From Phycisphaerae bacterium (GTDB lineage Bacteria > Chloroflexota > Anaerolineae > 4572-78 > J111): 49,407 bases of DNA. A model generated the notes under the pieces. It saw nothing but the letters and a program-made list of their open reading frames with translations, ran no database searches and was not told the origin of the DNA. The DNA lies in the NCBI GenBank assembly GCA_028285035.1, contig JANQQF010000023.1:1-49407 (forward strand), in the 5' to 3' direction. The translations under genes and the position numbers were made by a program. Shown one piece after another: positions 40,042 through 48,966 of the stretch (positions are counted from its first letter, which is position 1; each line of letters opens with the position of its first letter).

Positions 40042-40932
40042 CTAACTTCGCCCTGTATCAATCCCGGCCATTCGAGCCAAAACATCAAAAACAATCGCAA
40101 AGTCATAATGACCAATGCCCATCCCTCGGGCGGCTGACATGTACTCATTCGTGGTTGAGGTCGTAGGTAAGGGGACATCAAGCTGTTGGCCTAATTCAAT
40201 CGCCAAATTGAGATCTTTTTGCATCATGGTGCAGTCAAATAATGCCGCAGGATGTTCAAGAATAAACGGACCACGATATTTGACCATCGGGGATGCAATC
40301 ACACTACTGAGCATCACTTCCACCACCTTCTCACGAGGGATTCCGCTCTTTTCAGCCAACAAAACACCCTCACTAAACCCCATCATTTGCACGGCGAGGC
40401 TCAAGTTAATGGCGATTTTGAGGGCTACGGCCTTGCCATTTTCGCCCACGTGAAAAACATTTGGGCCAATGTCTTCGATTATGGGCTTGACCTTGTCAAA
40501 GGAGGCCTTGTCACCACCAATCATAAAGGTAGCTTTACCCTCTTCTAAGGTAATCGTGCTCGCGGAAACGGGGGCATCCAGCATTTTCGCATTTGTTTCA
40601 GAATGCACTTGCTCGGCCAATTCCCGACTGTAATTTGGACTCATCGTTGACATATCAATGTAGATTTTGTCGGGGGTTAAGCCTGCCAAAATTCCATCGG
40701 ACCCCTGGGTGATGGCCTGTACAGCTTTGGTGTTGGTCACCATCGAGCAGGTCACATCTGCAATTTCAGTCACTTCACGCGGCGAGTCAGCCCACTGCAT
40801 ACCCATCTCAATCAAGGGATCGGCTTTAGACCGGGTGCGGTTGTACCCCGTAACGGTATGTCCTGCGGCCAGAAGCCGTTTCACCATTGTACTGCCCATT
40901 TCCCCAAGCCCTACATAGCCAACGTTTGCCAT
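40042..40932 (-). CDS. 3-hydroxyisobutyrate-dehydrogenase-like NAD(P) oxidoreductase
   Basis: 296 residues from the ATG at 40932, with GGAGG just upstream (an in-frame TTG at 40944 overlaps it). Rossmann motif VGYVGLGEMGSTMVKRLLAAGHTVTGYNRT; substrate motif DAPVSASTITLEEGKATFMIGG; catalytic lysine in GENGKAVALKIAINL (family K in the GxxxxxK region). Members oxidise 3-hydroxyisobutyrate, tartronate semialdehyde and related beta-hydroxy acids. It follows the GntR regulator gene and precedes the M24 gene, in one operon. Confidence 0.9.
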   Translation of the reverse strand: MANVGYVGLGEMGSTMVKRLLAAGHTVTGYNRTRSKADPLIEMGMQWADSPREVTEIADVTCSMVTNTKAVQAITQGSDGILAGLTPDKIYIDMSTMSPNYSRELAEQVHSETNAKMLDAPVSASTITLEEGKATFMIGGDKASFDKVKPIIEDIGPNVFHVGENGKAVALKIAINLSLAVQMMGFSEGVLLAEKSGIPREKVVEVMLSSVIASPMVKYRGPFILEHPAALFDCTMMQKDLNLAIELGQQLDVPLPTTSTTNEYMSAARGMGIGHYDFAIVFDVLARMAGIDTGRS

Positions 40933-40972
40933 AGTTTCCTCCAAAGATTATCGAGTGATTTCTTATTCTTTT

Positions 40973-41668
40973 TTATGAAGATCCATTCTGTTGTTGAGTT
41001 TGACGCTCAATCAATTGATTGTACGCATTTTTTGCCTTCTGATTGTGCTGGGTCACAAGCTTCTTGAGTGGTTCTATCTCTCGACTTTCCAATAGATCAA
41101 CCATTCGACTGTGCTCTGCGTGGGCTTCGCTCATTCGAGGAATAGCGAATTGTTCCGAATAGAAGTAGCGCAGTCGATCTCGATTGTCTAAAGCTCGGCT
41201 GGTAAAACGAAGCAACATTTTCATTTCGGTTAATGTGGCGATGCTCAAATGAAATTGATTGTTCAAGTCATACCATTGATCGGCATCCTTTCCCTGCAAA
41301 ACCTGCTCCATTTGAGCAATGAGTTGACGGAGGTCTGTGATATTTCGACTTGTTGCCTTCTCCGCAACAACACTAAAGGCAACCTGTTCGAGGGACTCAA
41401 GAATCATGAAAATTTCATTGACAGTATCGGGGGAAATTGTAGAGATGGTTGTGCCGGTGTGGGGGGTAATTTCAACAAGACCTTCCGCTTGTAGACGTTG
41501 AAAAGCACTTCGAACAGGGATGGGGCTGACGCCGAGTTCAGAACTGATTGTCTCTAAAACCAGTTTCTCACCTGGCCTGAGGTCACAACGCATGATGCCA
41601 CTACGTAAGGTGGCATAGACATATTCTTCTTTTGTGCGGTGGGGTTTAGCGAGAGTTTGCGTAATCAT
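40973..41668 (-). CDS. GntR-family regulator, FCD type
   Basis: 231 residues. N-terminal winged HTH (TKEEYVYATLRSGIMRCDLRPGEKLVLETISSELGVSPIPVRSAFQRLQAEGLVEI) and C-terminal FCD helical ligand-binding domain (about residues 90-220, with NQFHLSIATLTEM, a likely metal/ligand histidine). FCD regulators respond to organic acids. As the first gene of the leftward run, it probably controls the operon that includes the dehydrogenase, M24, AprAB-like and ABC genes. Its own leader contains an A/T palindrome (41700-41712) as a candidate operator. Confidence 0.9.
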   Translation of the reverse strand: MITQTLAKPHRTKEEYVYATLRSGIMRCDLRPGEKLVLETISSELGVSPIPVRSAFQRLQAEGLVEITPHTGTTISTISPDTVNEIFMILESLEQVAFSVVAEKATSRNITDLRQLIAQMEQVLQGKDADQWYDLNNQFHLSIATLTEMKMLLRFTSRALDNRDRLRYFYSEQFAIPRMSEAHAEHSRMVDLLESREIEPLKKLVTQHNQKAKNAYNQLIERQTQQQNGSS

Positions 41669-41729
41669 CCTTGATTTACCTAATTGTATATCTTATGAAA
41701 TATATTATATATGATCTTAATTTGCACAA

Positions 41730-41758
41730 AAAATAACACATTTTTCATATTTTGTCAA
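41730..41758 (-). promoter_or_regulatory. Predicted sigma70-type promoter of the GntR-headed operon
   Basis: On the minus strand a consensus -35 TTGACA (41753-41758) and -10 TATTTT (41730-41735) are 17 bp apart. The start site would be near 41723, leaving a leader of about 55 nt. The palindrome ATATATTATATAT (41700-41712) lies just downstream, in a position suited to autorepression. Confidence 0.5.
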
Positions 41759-41795
41759 GAAAAGTTACAGGTTTTCAGAGAAAGGATAAATAATT

Positions 41796-42959
41796 CTAAT
41801 TGATCCCTGACACAGCTAATACACGACGCATTCGATCGACAGCTATCTCAGGGTCACGCCACAGGCCCGCCAGATCGGCTAATTCGAAGAGTTTGACTAG
41901 ATGAAGCAGTGAGCGAGCATTTTCCTGCCCCCCAACCATTCGGAAATGATCTTGATGACCATTGAGGTAGGCCATAAACACGATACCCGTTTTGTAGTAA
42001 AATGTCGGAGCTTGGAAGATGTGGCGTGACAGGGGGACCGTGGGTTGGAAGATAGCGTGATAGCGGGTCAGGTCACCCGCATCCAAAGCGTGGAGCGCGG
42101 CTGAGGCAGCCGGAGCAATCGCGTCAAAGATACCCAGCAAAGCATCACTATAGCCTACTTCATCTCCTTCAATTAATTCGGCATAGTTGAAGTCATCGCC
42201 CGTGTACATTCGCACCCCTTCGGGCAAACGCCGTCGCATGATAATCTCTTTTTGATCATCCAACAAAGACATCTTGACCCCATCGACCTTATCTCGATTG
42301 TTGACAATGACGTCAAGACACGCATCCAAGGCTGGTTCAAAGTCAGTACTGCCCCAATAGCCTTTCAAAGCCGGATCAAACATATCGCCCAGCCAATGAA
42401 TAATAACGGGTTGGGAGACTTGCCCCAGAATATGGTTGTAGACTTTGTGATAATCATCTGGGCCTGTAGCGCAGGCTGCCAAAGCGCGACTGGCCATTAA
42501 GATGATTTGACCGCCCTGCTGTTCGATAAACCCACATTGTTCTTCGTAAGCAGCAATCACATCAGCGACCGTGAGCTTGCTATTGAGGCTTAGGTGGTCG
42601 GTGCCCGCCCCACATCCAATCGTGCCGTTCACCGTCTTGGCCTCAGCAACCGAGCGTTGGATAAGTTGCTTGGTCGCCTCCCAATCCAAACCCATTCCTC
42701 GTTGGGCCGTATCCATCGCCTCAGCCACGGCTAGTCCAAGTGACCATAAATAGTGTCGAAAGGCCAGCGTCGCCTCCCAATCCAAATCAACATCCTGAGT
42801 CGGATTATTGTCGGCCAACGGGTCACATACAACGTGAACGGCGGCAAAGGCAATTCGCTTTTGCAATGGGGCCGAGGGCAACTCGAACGTTGAAGCCGAT
42901 TGGGGCGTGTATTCCTTTAACGTGCCATCGGCTTGGGGTAATTGTAGCGATAGGGTCAT
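41796..42959 (-). CDS. DUF993 family protein (dihydrodipicolinate-synthase-like)
   Basis: 387 residues from the ATG at 42959 (CAGGAG six bases upstream); the longer reading to 43004 runs through a tandem repeat and is rejected. Recognisable DUF993 features: RIAFAAVHVVCDP, LDWEATLAFRHYLWSLGLAVAEAMDTAQRG, GAGTDHL, VDGVKMSLLDDQKE (probable Schiff-base-type lysine strand) and MYTGDDFNYAELIEGD. The family is a TIM barrel related to class I aldolases such as DapA. Together with the Gfo/Idh/MocA and isomerase genes downstream of an ABC importer it suggests a sugar or polyol catabolic pathway. The reaction is not established. Confidence 0.87.
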   Translation of the reverse strand: MTLSLQLPQADGTLKEYTPQSASTFELPSAPLQKRIAFAAVHVVCDPLADNNPTQDVDLDWEATLAFRHYLWSLGLAVAEAMDTAQRGMGLDWEATKQLIQRSVAEAKTVNGTIGCGAGTDHLSLNSKLTVADVIAAYEEQCGFIEQQGGQIILMASRALAACATGPDDYHKVYNHILGQVSQPVIIHWLGDMFDPALKGYWGSTDFEPALDACLDVIVNNRDKVDGVKMSLLDDQKEIIMRRRLPEGVRMYTGDDFNYAELIEGDEVGYSDALLGIFDAIAPAASAALHALDAGDLTRYHAIFQPTVPLSRHIFQAPTFYYKTGIVFMAYLNGHQDHFRMVGGQENARSLLHLVKLFELADLAGLWRDPEIAVDRMRRVLAVSGIN

Positions 42960-42974
42960 AGTAGACTCCTGAAT

Positions 42975-43006
42975 AATTGTGAATTGTGAATTGTGAATGG
43001 TCAATG
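42975..43006. repeat. Heptamer short tandem repeat
   Basis: Three exact AATTGTG units plus a degenerate AATGGTC unit, directly upstream of the DUF993 gene. Confidence 0.65.
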
Positions 43007-43158
43007 AAAATCACCACAGTTTACTATCATGTTGTACAGCCACATCCAAAATCAGCAACAAATTGCACGAATTGAATACGAATAAGAATTAAAAATTAGA
43101 GAAATTCGTGTAATTCGTTGCGAAAAAACCAGATGCGAGTTAATGCAATTACAATCTA

Positions 43159-44307
43159 TCAACTCAAATCAGAGACATCAACCCAACGTCGTTCTTGCCA
43201 GGCTTGGATGCCCAGTTCGGCCAGCTGCACGCCTTTAGCTCCTTCAAGCAAGCTCCAAGGGAAGGGTTCATCGGCCACGACGTGCTTGAGGAAGAGTTCC
43301 CATTGGGCTTTGAAGCCATTGTCGTAGGGTTGATTGTTGGGGATTTGTTGCCAGGTTTCAAAGAAGTCAATCGGGTTGGGGATATCGGGGTTCCAGACCG
43401 GTTTAGGGGTGAAGGAGTCGTGCTGGACGACACACTCTCGCAAACCAGCGACTGCGCTACCGTGGGTGCCATCGACCTGCAACGTCAGCAGATCATCACG
43501 GCGCACGCGGACGGCCCATGAGGAGTTGAAGTGGCAAATCACACCGTTGTCCAACTCAAAGGTGCCGTAAGCCGCATCGTCGGCGGTACAGTTGTATTCA
43601 TTACCCTGCTCATCAACACGTTTATCAACGTGGGTAGCCCCGATACAAGATACCGATTTGATTTCGCCAAACAGATTGTCGATGACATATCGCCAGTGGG
43701 CAAACATATCAAGAATAATGCCGCCCCCTTCATCCTGTTTGTAATTCCAGGAGGGACGCTGGGTAGCCTGACCAAATCCATCAAAAACCCAGTAGCCAAA
43801 CTCACCGCGCACAGACAAAATTCTGCCAAAGTAGCCGGTATCAATCAAATATTTTAACTTGAGTAACCCTGGCAAGAAAAGTTTATCCTGTACCACGCCA
43901 TTCTTCACGCCTACCTCTTGCGCAGCTCGATAAAGGCCCAGTGCTCCATCGAGGGTATCGGCTGAGGGTTTTTCGCAGTAGATGGCTTTGTTCGCGGCAA
44001 TGGCCTTTTTTACGGCTGGCACACGCAGACTGGTCAATTGCGCGTCGAAGTAAATCTGATTGTAGGAGTCTGCCAAACAGGCATCAAGATCAGTAGAGTA
44101 ACGGCTCAAGCCGTGCGCTTCAGCTAACCGCTTGAGCTTGAATTCATTACGTCCCATCAAAATAGGGTCGGGCATAATGATGTCACCACTGTTTGTTTTA
44201 ACCCCACCCTGCTCTCGGATTGCCAAAATCGAGCGGATGAGATGTTGATTGGTGCCCATTCGCCCGGTCACACCGTTCATAATGATGCCGATTGTGTGTG
44301 TGTTCAT
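43159..44307 (-). CDS. Gfo/Idh/MocA-family oxidoreductase
   Basis: 382 residues. N-terminal Rossmann domain (IGIIMNGVTGRMGTNQHLIRS), catalytic-lysine motif YCEKPSAD, then the C-terminal alpha/beta domain with FDGFGQATQRPSWNYKQDEGGGIILDMFAHWRY, where the His of the family D-x-x-x-H motif is seen. Members oxidise sugars, inositols or their derivatives with NAD(P). It is flanked by the DUF993 and isomerase genes in the same direction, consistent with a polyol/sugar pathway fed by the LivHMGF importer. AGAGG precedes the ATG. Confidence 0.9.
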   Translation of the reverse strand: MNTHTIGIIMNGVTGRMGTNQHLIRSILAIREQGGVKTNSGDIIMPDPILMGRNEFKLKRLAEAHGLSRYSTDLDACLADSYNQIYFDAQLTSLRVPAVKKAIAANKAIYCEKPSADTLDGALGLYRAAQEVGVKNGVVQDKLFLPGLLKLKYLIDTGYFGRILSVRGEFGYWVFDGFGQATQRPSWNYKQDEGGGIILDMFAHWRYVIDNLFGEIKSVSCIGATHVDKRVDEQGNEYNCTADDAAYGTFELDNGVICHFNSSWAVRVRRDDLLTLQVDGTHGSAVAGLRECVVQHDSFTPKPVWNPDIPNPIDFFETWQQIPNNQPYDNGFKAQWELFLKHVVADEPFPWSLLEGAKGVQLAELGIQAWQERRWVDVSDLS

Positions 44308-44349
44308 CAGTGCCTCTTTAATGGTAATTAGTAAATGGTAATCATGCTG

Positions 44350-44493
44350 CTAAGCCACAAATCAATGTCATTTCGAACGGAGCAGAACGCAGTGAAGGGC
44401 AGAGAGAAATCTTCGTGTTCGTTATCTGGCGAGCCAACGAACGAGGAAGATTTCTCCTCCTTCGTCGTCGAAATGACATGCCCAATGGCTTAA
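44350..44493. repeat. Large nested inverted repeat element
   Basis: CTAAGCCA near 44350-44357 pairs with TGGCTTA (44487-44493). Inside, ATGTCATTTCGA (44365-44376) pairs with TCGAAATGACAT (44468-44479), and AAATCTTCG pairs with CGAGGAAGATTT further in. The motif GTCATTTCGA...AGAAATCTTC is a common interspersed palindromic repeat type in several environmental bacterial lineages. It fills the 229-bp gap between the isomerase and oxidoreductase genes. Confidence 0.7.
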
Positions 44494-44536
44494 CTCAATG
44501 ACATTGAACAAACAATTACCAATTACTTGATTGTTT

Positions 44537-45361
44537 TTAAGCGTATTCCAAATAAGCGGTCTTAATCGCCTGTAAAAATGCCTGCTGATCCTCGGCCCAG
44601 TGCCGGTTAGAGAAGATTTCGACCTCGATGAAGCCATCGAAACCGGTGGCCTCCACCCATTCGCGGATTTCGGCGTTGGGAATGCAACCGTCCCCCATCA
44701 AGCCTCGGTCAAGCAGCAAATCTTCGGTCGGCGTACGCCAATCGCTGATATGGAAGGCCAGGATGTTTCCAGCCTCTCCACAACGTTTTATTTCGGTCTG
44801 CAAATCTTCATCCCACCACAAATGGTAGGTATCAATGACGACGCCAACAAAGGGCGAGGCTAAGGCTTCGGCCATGTCATTGGCCTGCTTCATTGTATTG
44901 ACAGCTGAACGAGAGTCAGCGTACATGGGATGGAGCGGCTCAATGCCGAGCTTGACCCCACAGCTTTCGGCGTGCGGTAAAACGGCCGCGATGCCATCAT
45001 GGATTTGCTGGCGAGACTCGGCCAAAGACTGTCCCGGCATCGCCCCACAAACAAGGACAATGACAGGCGCACCCAAGGCTGCGGCCTCATCAATCGCCCG
45101 CCGATTGTCATCAAGGGCGGCTTGGCGAGACTTGGCATCCAAACCAGGGAAAAAACCACCACGGCACAAGGAAACCACTGACAAGCCTGCGTCCCGAATT
45201 TGTTGGCCAATCTGAGCTGGGTCACGATCTTCTAAAGCCTGCCGCCATACCGTCATCCCTTTCACTCCAGCGGCGGCGTACTCTATTATAGCTGTTTCGA
45301 CGGGCCACGGTTTGGTGGTGATGGTGTGAATACAAAGGCGGTTGGTATCTGACATTGCCAT
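44537..45361 (-). CDS. Sugar phosphate isomerase/epimerase (xylose-isomerase-like TIM barrel)
   Basis: 274 residues. TIM-barrel metal ligands are visible: Glu in GIEPLHPMYADSRS, Asp/His in VVIDTYHLWWDED, His in FHISDW and Glu in FIEVEIFSN. The family includes IolE, IolI, hydroxypyruvate isomerase and keto-sugar epimerases. It lies just after livM (the gene starts four bases inside the intergenic, ATG 45361, with GGGA upstream) and before the Gfo/Idh/MocA gene, so it belongs to the imported-compound pathway. Confidence 0.88.
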   Translation of the reverse strand: MAMSDTNRLCIHTITTKPWPVETAIIEYAAAGVKGMTVWRQALEDRDPAQIGQQIRDAGLSVVSLCRGGFFPGLDAKSRQAALDDNRRAIDEAAALGAPVIVLVCGAMPGQSLAESRQQIHDGIAAVLPHAESCGVKLGIEPLHPMYADSRSAVNTMKQANDMAEALASPFVGVVIDTYHLWWDEDLQTEIKRCGEAGNILAFHISDWRTPTEDLLLDRGLMGDGCIPNAEIREWVEATGFDGFIEVEIFSNRHWAEDQQAFLQAIKTAYLEYA

Positions 45362-45364
45362 CGG

Positions 45365-46402
45365 TCAGTCCCAATCCAATATTTTGGGTAAACGGCCTGC
45401 CTTGCGAAGTGAGCCGACAATTCCCGCAGGAAAGAAGAGGAGAACCACCAACATGATGACTCCCGTGCCAACGATGTTCAACTCGCTTGAACCAAGCTGG
45501 CTAACAAAGAACTCGTTCACGGCAATCAAAATGATCGCGCCGAGCACCGGACCCGCCACCGTACCACGTCCCCCTAGAATACACATCAACACTAAGTTGG
45601 CGGCGATCAAGACGATCAAGAAGATATTGGGCCGGATGTAGGTTAGATATTGACCCCAGAAGGCCCCGCCAATACCAACAAAAAAGCCACTCATCGCAAA
45701 GGCCATAATTTTGTAATAACTCGTCGGAATGCCTGCCGATTCGGCTTTTACCTCATCCTGTGAGATCGCTCGCAAACCAAGGCCAAACTTTGAATGTTTA
45801 ATCCAGTAAGAGCTGTAGACTGTAACGATCGCCAAAATCAGAAGGGCATAGTAGAAGGGAAACTTGACCATTTCAACAGGCAAGTCAACCAAAGGCAGGC
45901 TAACCCCGTTAGAACCGCCCACTAGCTCCCAATTATCAAACAGGATACGGGTCATCATCAACAGCGCGATGGTAGAGATGATGAAAGATGGCCCCTTACG
46001 AATGCGCAAGGTGATTGCCCCAAAGACAAAACCGAGCACGAGTGCGGCCAGCCCAGCCAGCGGCCAAGTCCAAAAGGGAGACCAACCAAAGGAGGCTAAC
46101 AACATCGCGGAAAGATAGCCGCCCACGGCGAAGAAAACGTTGTGTCCTAGCGAGATATAACCCGTGTAGCCACCCAGAATATTCCAACTAGAGGCCATCG
46201 AGATGTACAAAAAGGTAAAGAGGATCAGATGAAGCGAGTAGTTGTAGTTGGTCCAAGTGATGTAGGGCAAGAGCGGATAGAGGAACAGAGCCAGAACAAT
46301 GACCCCAAGAATAATCCATTCGACCGGACCCGCAGCCCGACGTTTGGTAGCAGCGACATTACGCAGTTGTTTAATTTCGTCAATGGTTAAATTTTGAGCC
46401 AT
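45365..46402 (-). CDS. livM: Branched-chain-amino-acid-type ABC permease LivM
   Basis: 345 residues from the ATG at 46402, which overlaps the livH stop (TAATG) and has GGAGG upstream; a longer in-frame reading to 46492 is unlikely. About ten membrane helices. The segment SSWNILGGYTGYISLGHNVFFAVGGYLSAMLL and GLRAISQDEVKAESAGIPTSYYKIMAFAMSG are typical of LivM. The family imports branched-chain amino acids, but related systems carry urea, amides or aromatic compounds, so substrate is not proven. Confidence 0.92.
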   Translation of the reverse strand: MAQNLTIDEIKQLRNVAATKRRAAGPVEWIILGVIVLALFLYPLLPYITWTNYNYSLHLILFTFLYISMASSWNILGGYTGYISLGHNVFFAVGGYLSAMLLASFGWSPFWTWPLAGLAALVLGFVFGAITLRIRKGPSFIISTIALLMMTRILFDNWELVGGSNGVSLPLVDLPVEMVKFPFYYALLILAIVTVYSSYWIKHSKFGLGLRAISQDEVKAESAGIPTSYYKIMAFAMSGFFVGIGGAFWGQYLTYIRPNIFLIVLIAANLVLMCILGGRGTVAGPVLGAIILIAVNEFFVSQLGSSELNIVGTGVIMLVVLLFFPAGIVGSLRKAGRLPKILDWD

Positions 46403-47280
46403 TATGAAGCCTCCAACGGTTCGCCAAATAAGCCTTGCGGACGGATGAGCAGGATAATAAAGAGAGCCAGGAAGAACGTCATCGGCGACCAAGTGGGGCC
46501 AAAGCTGGAACTGACGTAGGCCGCCACAACGGCCAGACTAAAGGCCCCAACGACCGCCCCCAGCATACTGCCCATACCGCCCAACACCACCAGCGACATT
46601 AAAATCGCAATCCATTCCCAGTGTTTCGCGGGGAAGAAGCTAAAGAGATAGCTCATCAAAGCCCCAGAGGCACCAGCCAAAGCGATACCTAGCCCAAACG
46701 TAAATGTCGAGACTTGCGCCACATTGACCCCTAGCAACTGAGCGGCCGAACGATTTTGGGTTGTGGCCCGAATAGCATAGCCCATTCGTGAAAATTTCAG
46801 GAAAGCGGCCAATAGTCCAATGATCGCGATACTAATCAACGCGGCGTATAACTGGCCGGTCGGAATGAAGATATTCCCCAAGAAAATCGCATCGGTCGCG
46901 TATTCAGGGGAAGTAACGCGTTGAGTATTGCTAAAGAAGTACCCTAGCACCCCATCAACCAGCAAGGCGATGGCAAACGTCAGCAGTACCGTAATGGCTG
47001 GGTAGTCGGGTTTATCCGCATCCCGTGCCAAGAATAATCTATAGATCAAAATCCCGAAGACAAACATCACCGCCATATTAATTGGAATGGAGAGCAACGG
47101 GTCAAGGCCAAAGATGGTAAAGGCATAGTAGCTGATAAAGGCAGCGGCAATGATAAAGATCGGATGGGCCAGATTTACAATCCGCATCACACCAAAGACC
47201 AAGGTTAAGCCCGAGGCCATCAAGGCATACACCCCACCCAGAGCCAAGCCAAGCACCAAGATTTGTAAGAACTGTGTCAT
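46402..47280 (-). CDS. livH: Branched-chain-amino-acid-type ABC permease LivH
   Basis: 292 residues, about eight helices. GLALGGVYALMASGLTLVFGVMRIVNLAHP is the family N-terminus, and MGYAIRATTQNRSAAQLLGVNVAQVSTFTFGLGIALAGASGAL the cytoplasmic coupling region. It overlaps livF by four bases (ATGA) and livM by one, so the permease pair is stoichiometrically coupled. Confidence 0.93.
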   Translation of the reverse strand: MTQFLQILVLGLALGGVYALMASGLTLVFGVMRIVNLAHPIFIIAAAFISYYAFTIFGLDPLLSIPINMAVMFVFGILIYRLFLARDADKPDYPAITVLLTFAIALLVDGVLGYFFSNTQRVTSPEYATDAIFLGNIFIPTGQLYAALISIAIIGLLAAFLKFSRMGYAIRATTQNRSAAQLLGVNVAQVSTFTFGLGIALAGASGALMSYLFSFFPAKHWEWIAILMSLVVLGGMGSMLGAVVGAFSLAVVAAYVSSSFGPTWSPMTFFLALFIILLIRPQGLFGEPLEAS

Positions 47281-48026
47281 GCGGTGGCCTCCTGTGTTTT
47301 CATTGTTTTGCTTTTGCCAAGATAAAGTTCTTGAATACGTGGATCATTGAGGATTGAGTCGGCGGGACCATCAAACATTGTTTTGCCCAAATCGAGAACA
47401 CAACCCCAGTCCGAATATTGCAATCCTTTACGAGCATTTTGCTCAACCAGCAGGATAGTCATCCCACTTTCAGTAAACAGATTCATAATTTCAAAGACCT
47501 GCTCCACAATTTTGGGAGCCAAGCCCAACGACGGCTCATCGAGCATCACGATGTCCGGCTTTAAGACCAAGGTGCGGCCCATCGTCAGCATCTGCTGCTG
47601 CCCCCCCGACATCGTACCCGCTTTTTGAGTGCTTCGCTCTTTGAGAATGGGGAACATTTCAAACACTTGATCAATCCGCCGTTCAATGAGCTTTTGATCA
47701 TTCAATATATAACCACCCATCCGCAGGTTTTCACGCACCGTCATATGTGGAAACAAGGCCCGCTCCTGCGGCACCATACAAATTCCTTCTTGCAGGATCT
47801 GATCCGGACGCAGATTGTGAATGGGTTTGCCTTTAAAGATAATTTCGCCTTCACGGGGGGTCAGCAGCCCCGCCACTGCTTTGAGGAGCGTCGATTTTCC
47901 GGCCCCGTTTGGACCGATGATGCATTGCACCTGGCCAGGCTGAACGGTCAAATCGACCCCTTTCAAAATTGCAGGACCGCTACCATAGCCAGCCACCACA
48001 TTTCGCATCTCTAATAAACTACTCAT
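47277..48026 (-). CDS. livF: ABC ATPase LivF
   Basis: 249 residues. GPNGAGKSTLLKAVAG (Walker A), VPQERALFPHMTVRENL (Q-loop region), MSGGQQQMLTMGRTL (signature), IVMLDEPSLGLAP (Walker B), LLVEQNARKGL (H-loop region, Gln-Asn in place of the usual His). The short 250-residue length and LGLAP identify the LivF class. It overlaps livG by eight bases. Confidence 0.93.
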   Translation of the reverse strand: MSSLLEMRNVVAGYGSGPAILKGVDLTVQPGQVQCIIGPNGAGKSTLLKAVAGLLTPREGEIIFKGKPIHNLRPDQILQEGICMVPQERALFPHMTVRENLRMGGYILNDQKLIERRIDQVFEMFPILKERSTQKAGTMSGGQQQMLTMGRTLVLKPDIVMLDEPSLGLAPKIVEQVFEIMNLFTESGMTILLVEQNARKGLQYSDWGCVLDLGKTMFDGPADSILNDPRIQELYLGKSKTMKTQEATA

Positions 48027-48765
48027 CGCGTGCTACCTCCCCCAAATAGGCCTCTAACACACTTGGGTCGTTCTGGACCTGATCGGGTGAACCTTTCGCA
48101 ATGACCGTGCCAGCAGCCATCACTACAACTGGGTTACACACTTCCATGACCAGTTCCATGTTGTGTTCAACCAACAAAAAGGTGATACCCTGTCCGTTCA
48201 ACTCTTTGATGTGGGCCACAATCTCTTCCAGCAACGCTGGATTAACCCCACCCGCTGGCTCGTCCAATAGAATGAGTTTGGGGTCCGCCATCAACAAAGC
48301 GGCGAAGTCCATTAGCTTTTTCTGACCGTAGGACAGATTGCGCGTCTCTTCATAGGCCAAGCGGCTGATGCCTAAGAAATCAAGAAGTTCCAGCGCTCGA
48401 GTCTCCTCATCAGGACGAATGCTCCGCCCGAACATACCACGCAGCCCCTTTACCGGAGATTGAACAATCAGATTCTCTAAAACAGTCATCCCTTCCAGAT
48501 TACGGGTAATCTGAAAGGTTCGGCTCATTCCCATTCGGGTGATTTTGTGGGGCGGTAGCCGATCAATTCGTTTGCCATCAAACCACACCTCACCAGAGTC
48601 GGATTTCAATACCCCACTAATCAAGTTAAATGCAGTTGTTTTTCCGGCCCCGTTCGGGCCAATCAGAGCGGTAATTGAGCCTTCCTCGACAGTGAAACTG
48701 CAATCATCGACCGCCCTGATCCCGCCGAAGGATTTGTTTAAGTTTTTTACTTCCAAGAGTGCCAT
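48019..48765 (-). CDS. livG: ABC ATPase LivG
   Basis: 248 residues. GPNGAGKTTAFNLISG (Walker A), TFQITRNLEGMTVLENL (Q-loop region), LSYGQKKLMDFAALLM (LivG-type signature), LILLDEPAGGVNP (Walker B) and LLVEHNMELVM (H-loop). Forms a heterodimer with LivF. AGGA precedes the ATG. Transcription from livK upstream must pass the hairpin and repeats at 48790-48965. Confidence 0.93.
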   Translation of the reverse strand: MALLEVKNLNKSFGGIRAVDDCSFTVEEGSITALIGPNGAGKTTAFNLISGVLKSDSGEVWFDGKRIDRLPPHKITRMGMSRTFQITRNLEGMTVLENLIVQSPVKGLRGMFGRSIRPDEETRALELLDFLGISRLAYEETRNLSYGQKKLMDFAALLMADPKLILLDEPAGGVNPALLEEIVAHIKELNGQGITFLLVEHNMELVMEVCNPVVVMAAGTVIAKGSPDQVQNDPSVLEAYLGEVARDE

Positions 48766-48789
48766 AGCTCATTCCTAAAGAAGCGTTTA

Positions 48790-48965
48790 TAGAGTTTGTA
48801 GAGTTTGTAGGGTTTGTACAGTCAGATAAGTTTCGCTCATACCGACGCAGATCATCCGAAAAGCTGGAGTGACGCTTTGCGTCACTCCACCTATGTACCA
48901 TTTCTAACCGTAGAGTTGGAAGCCAAACTTAAAACTCTATTAACTCCCAACTCTAGAAACTCTAA
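48790..48965. repeat. Nonamer tandem repeats around an 11-bp hairpin
   Basis: TAGAGTTTG, TAGAGTTTG, TAGGGTTTG (48790-48816) lie at one end, and their inverse (AAACTCTAT, TAACTCCCA, ACTCTAGAAACTCTAA, about 48931-48965) at the other. Between them TGGAGTGACGC-TTT-GCGTCACTCCA (48865-48889) is a perfect 11-bp stem. The element separates livK from livG and probably lowers readthrough or protects the livK mRNA end. Confidence 0.65.
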
Positions 48966-48966
48966 T

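Noticed and set aside
42960..43004. N-terminal extension of the DUF993 protein.
   Set aside because: The added residues are just the translation of a 7-bp tandem repeat, and a good Shine-Dalgarno supports the ATG at 42959.
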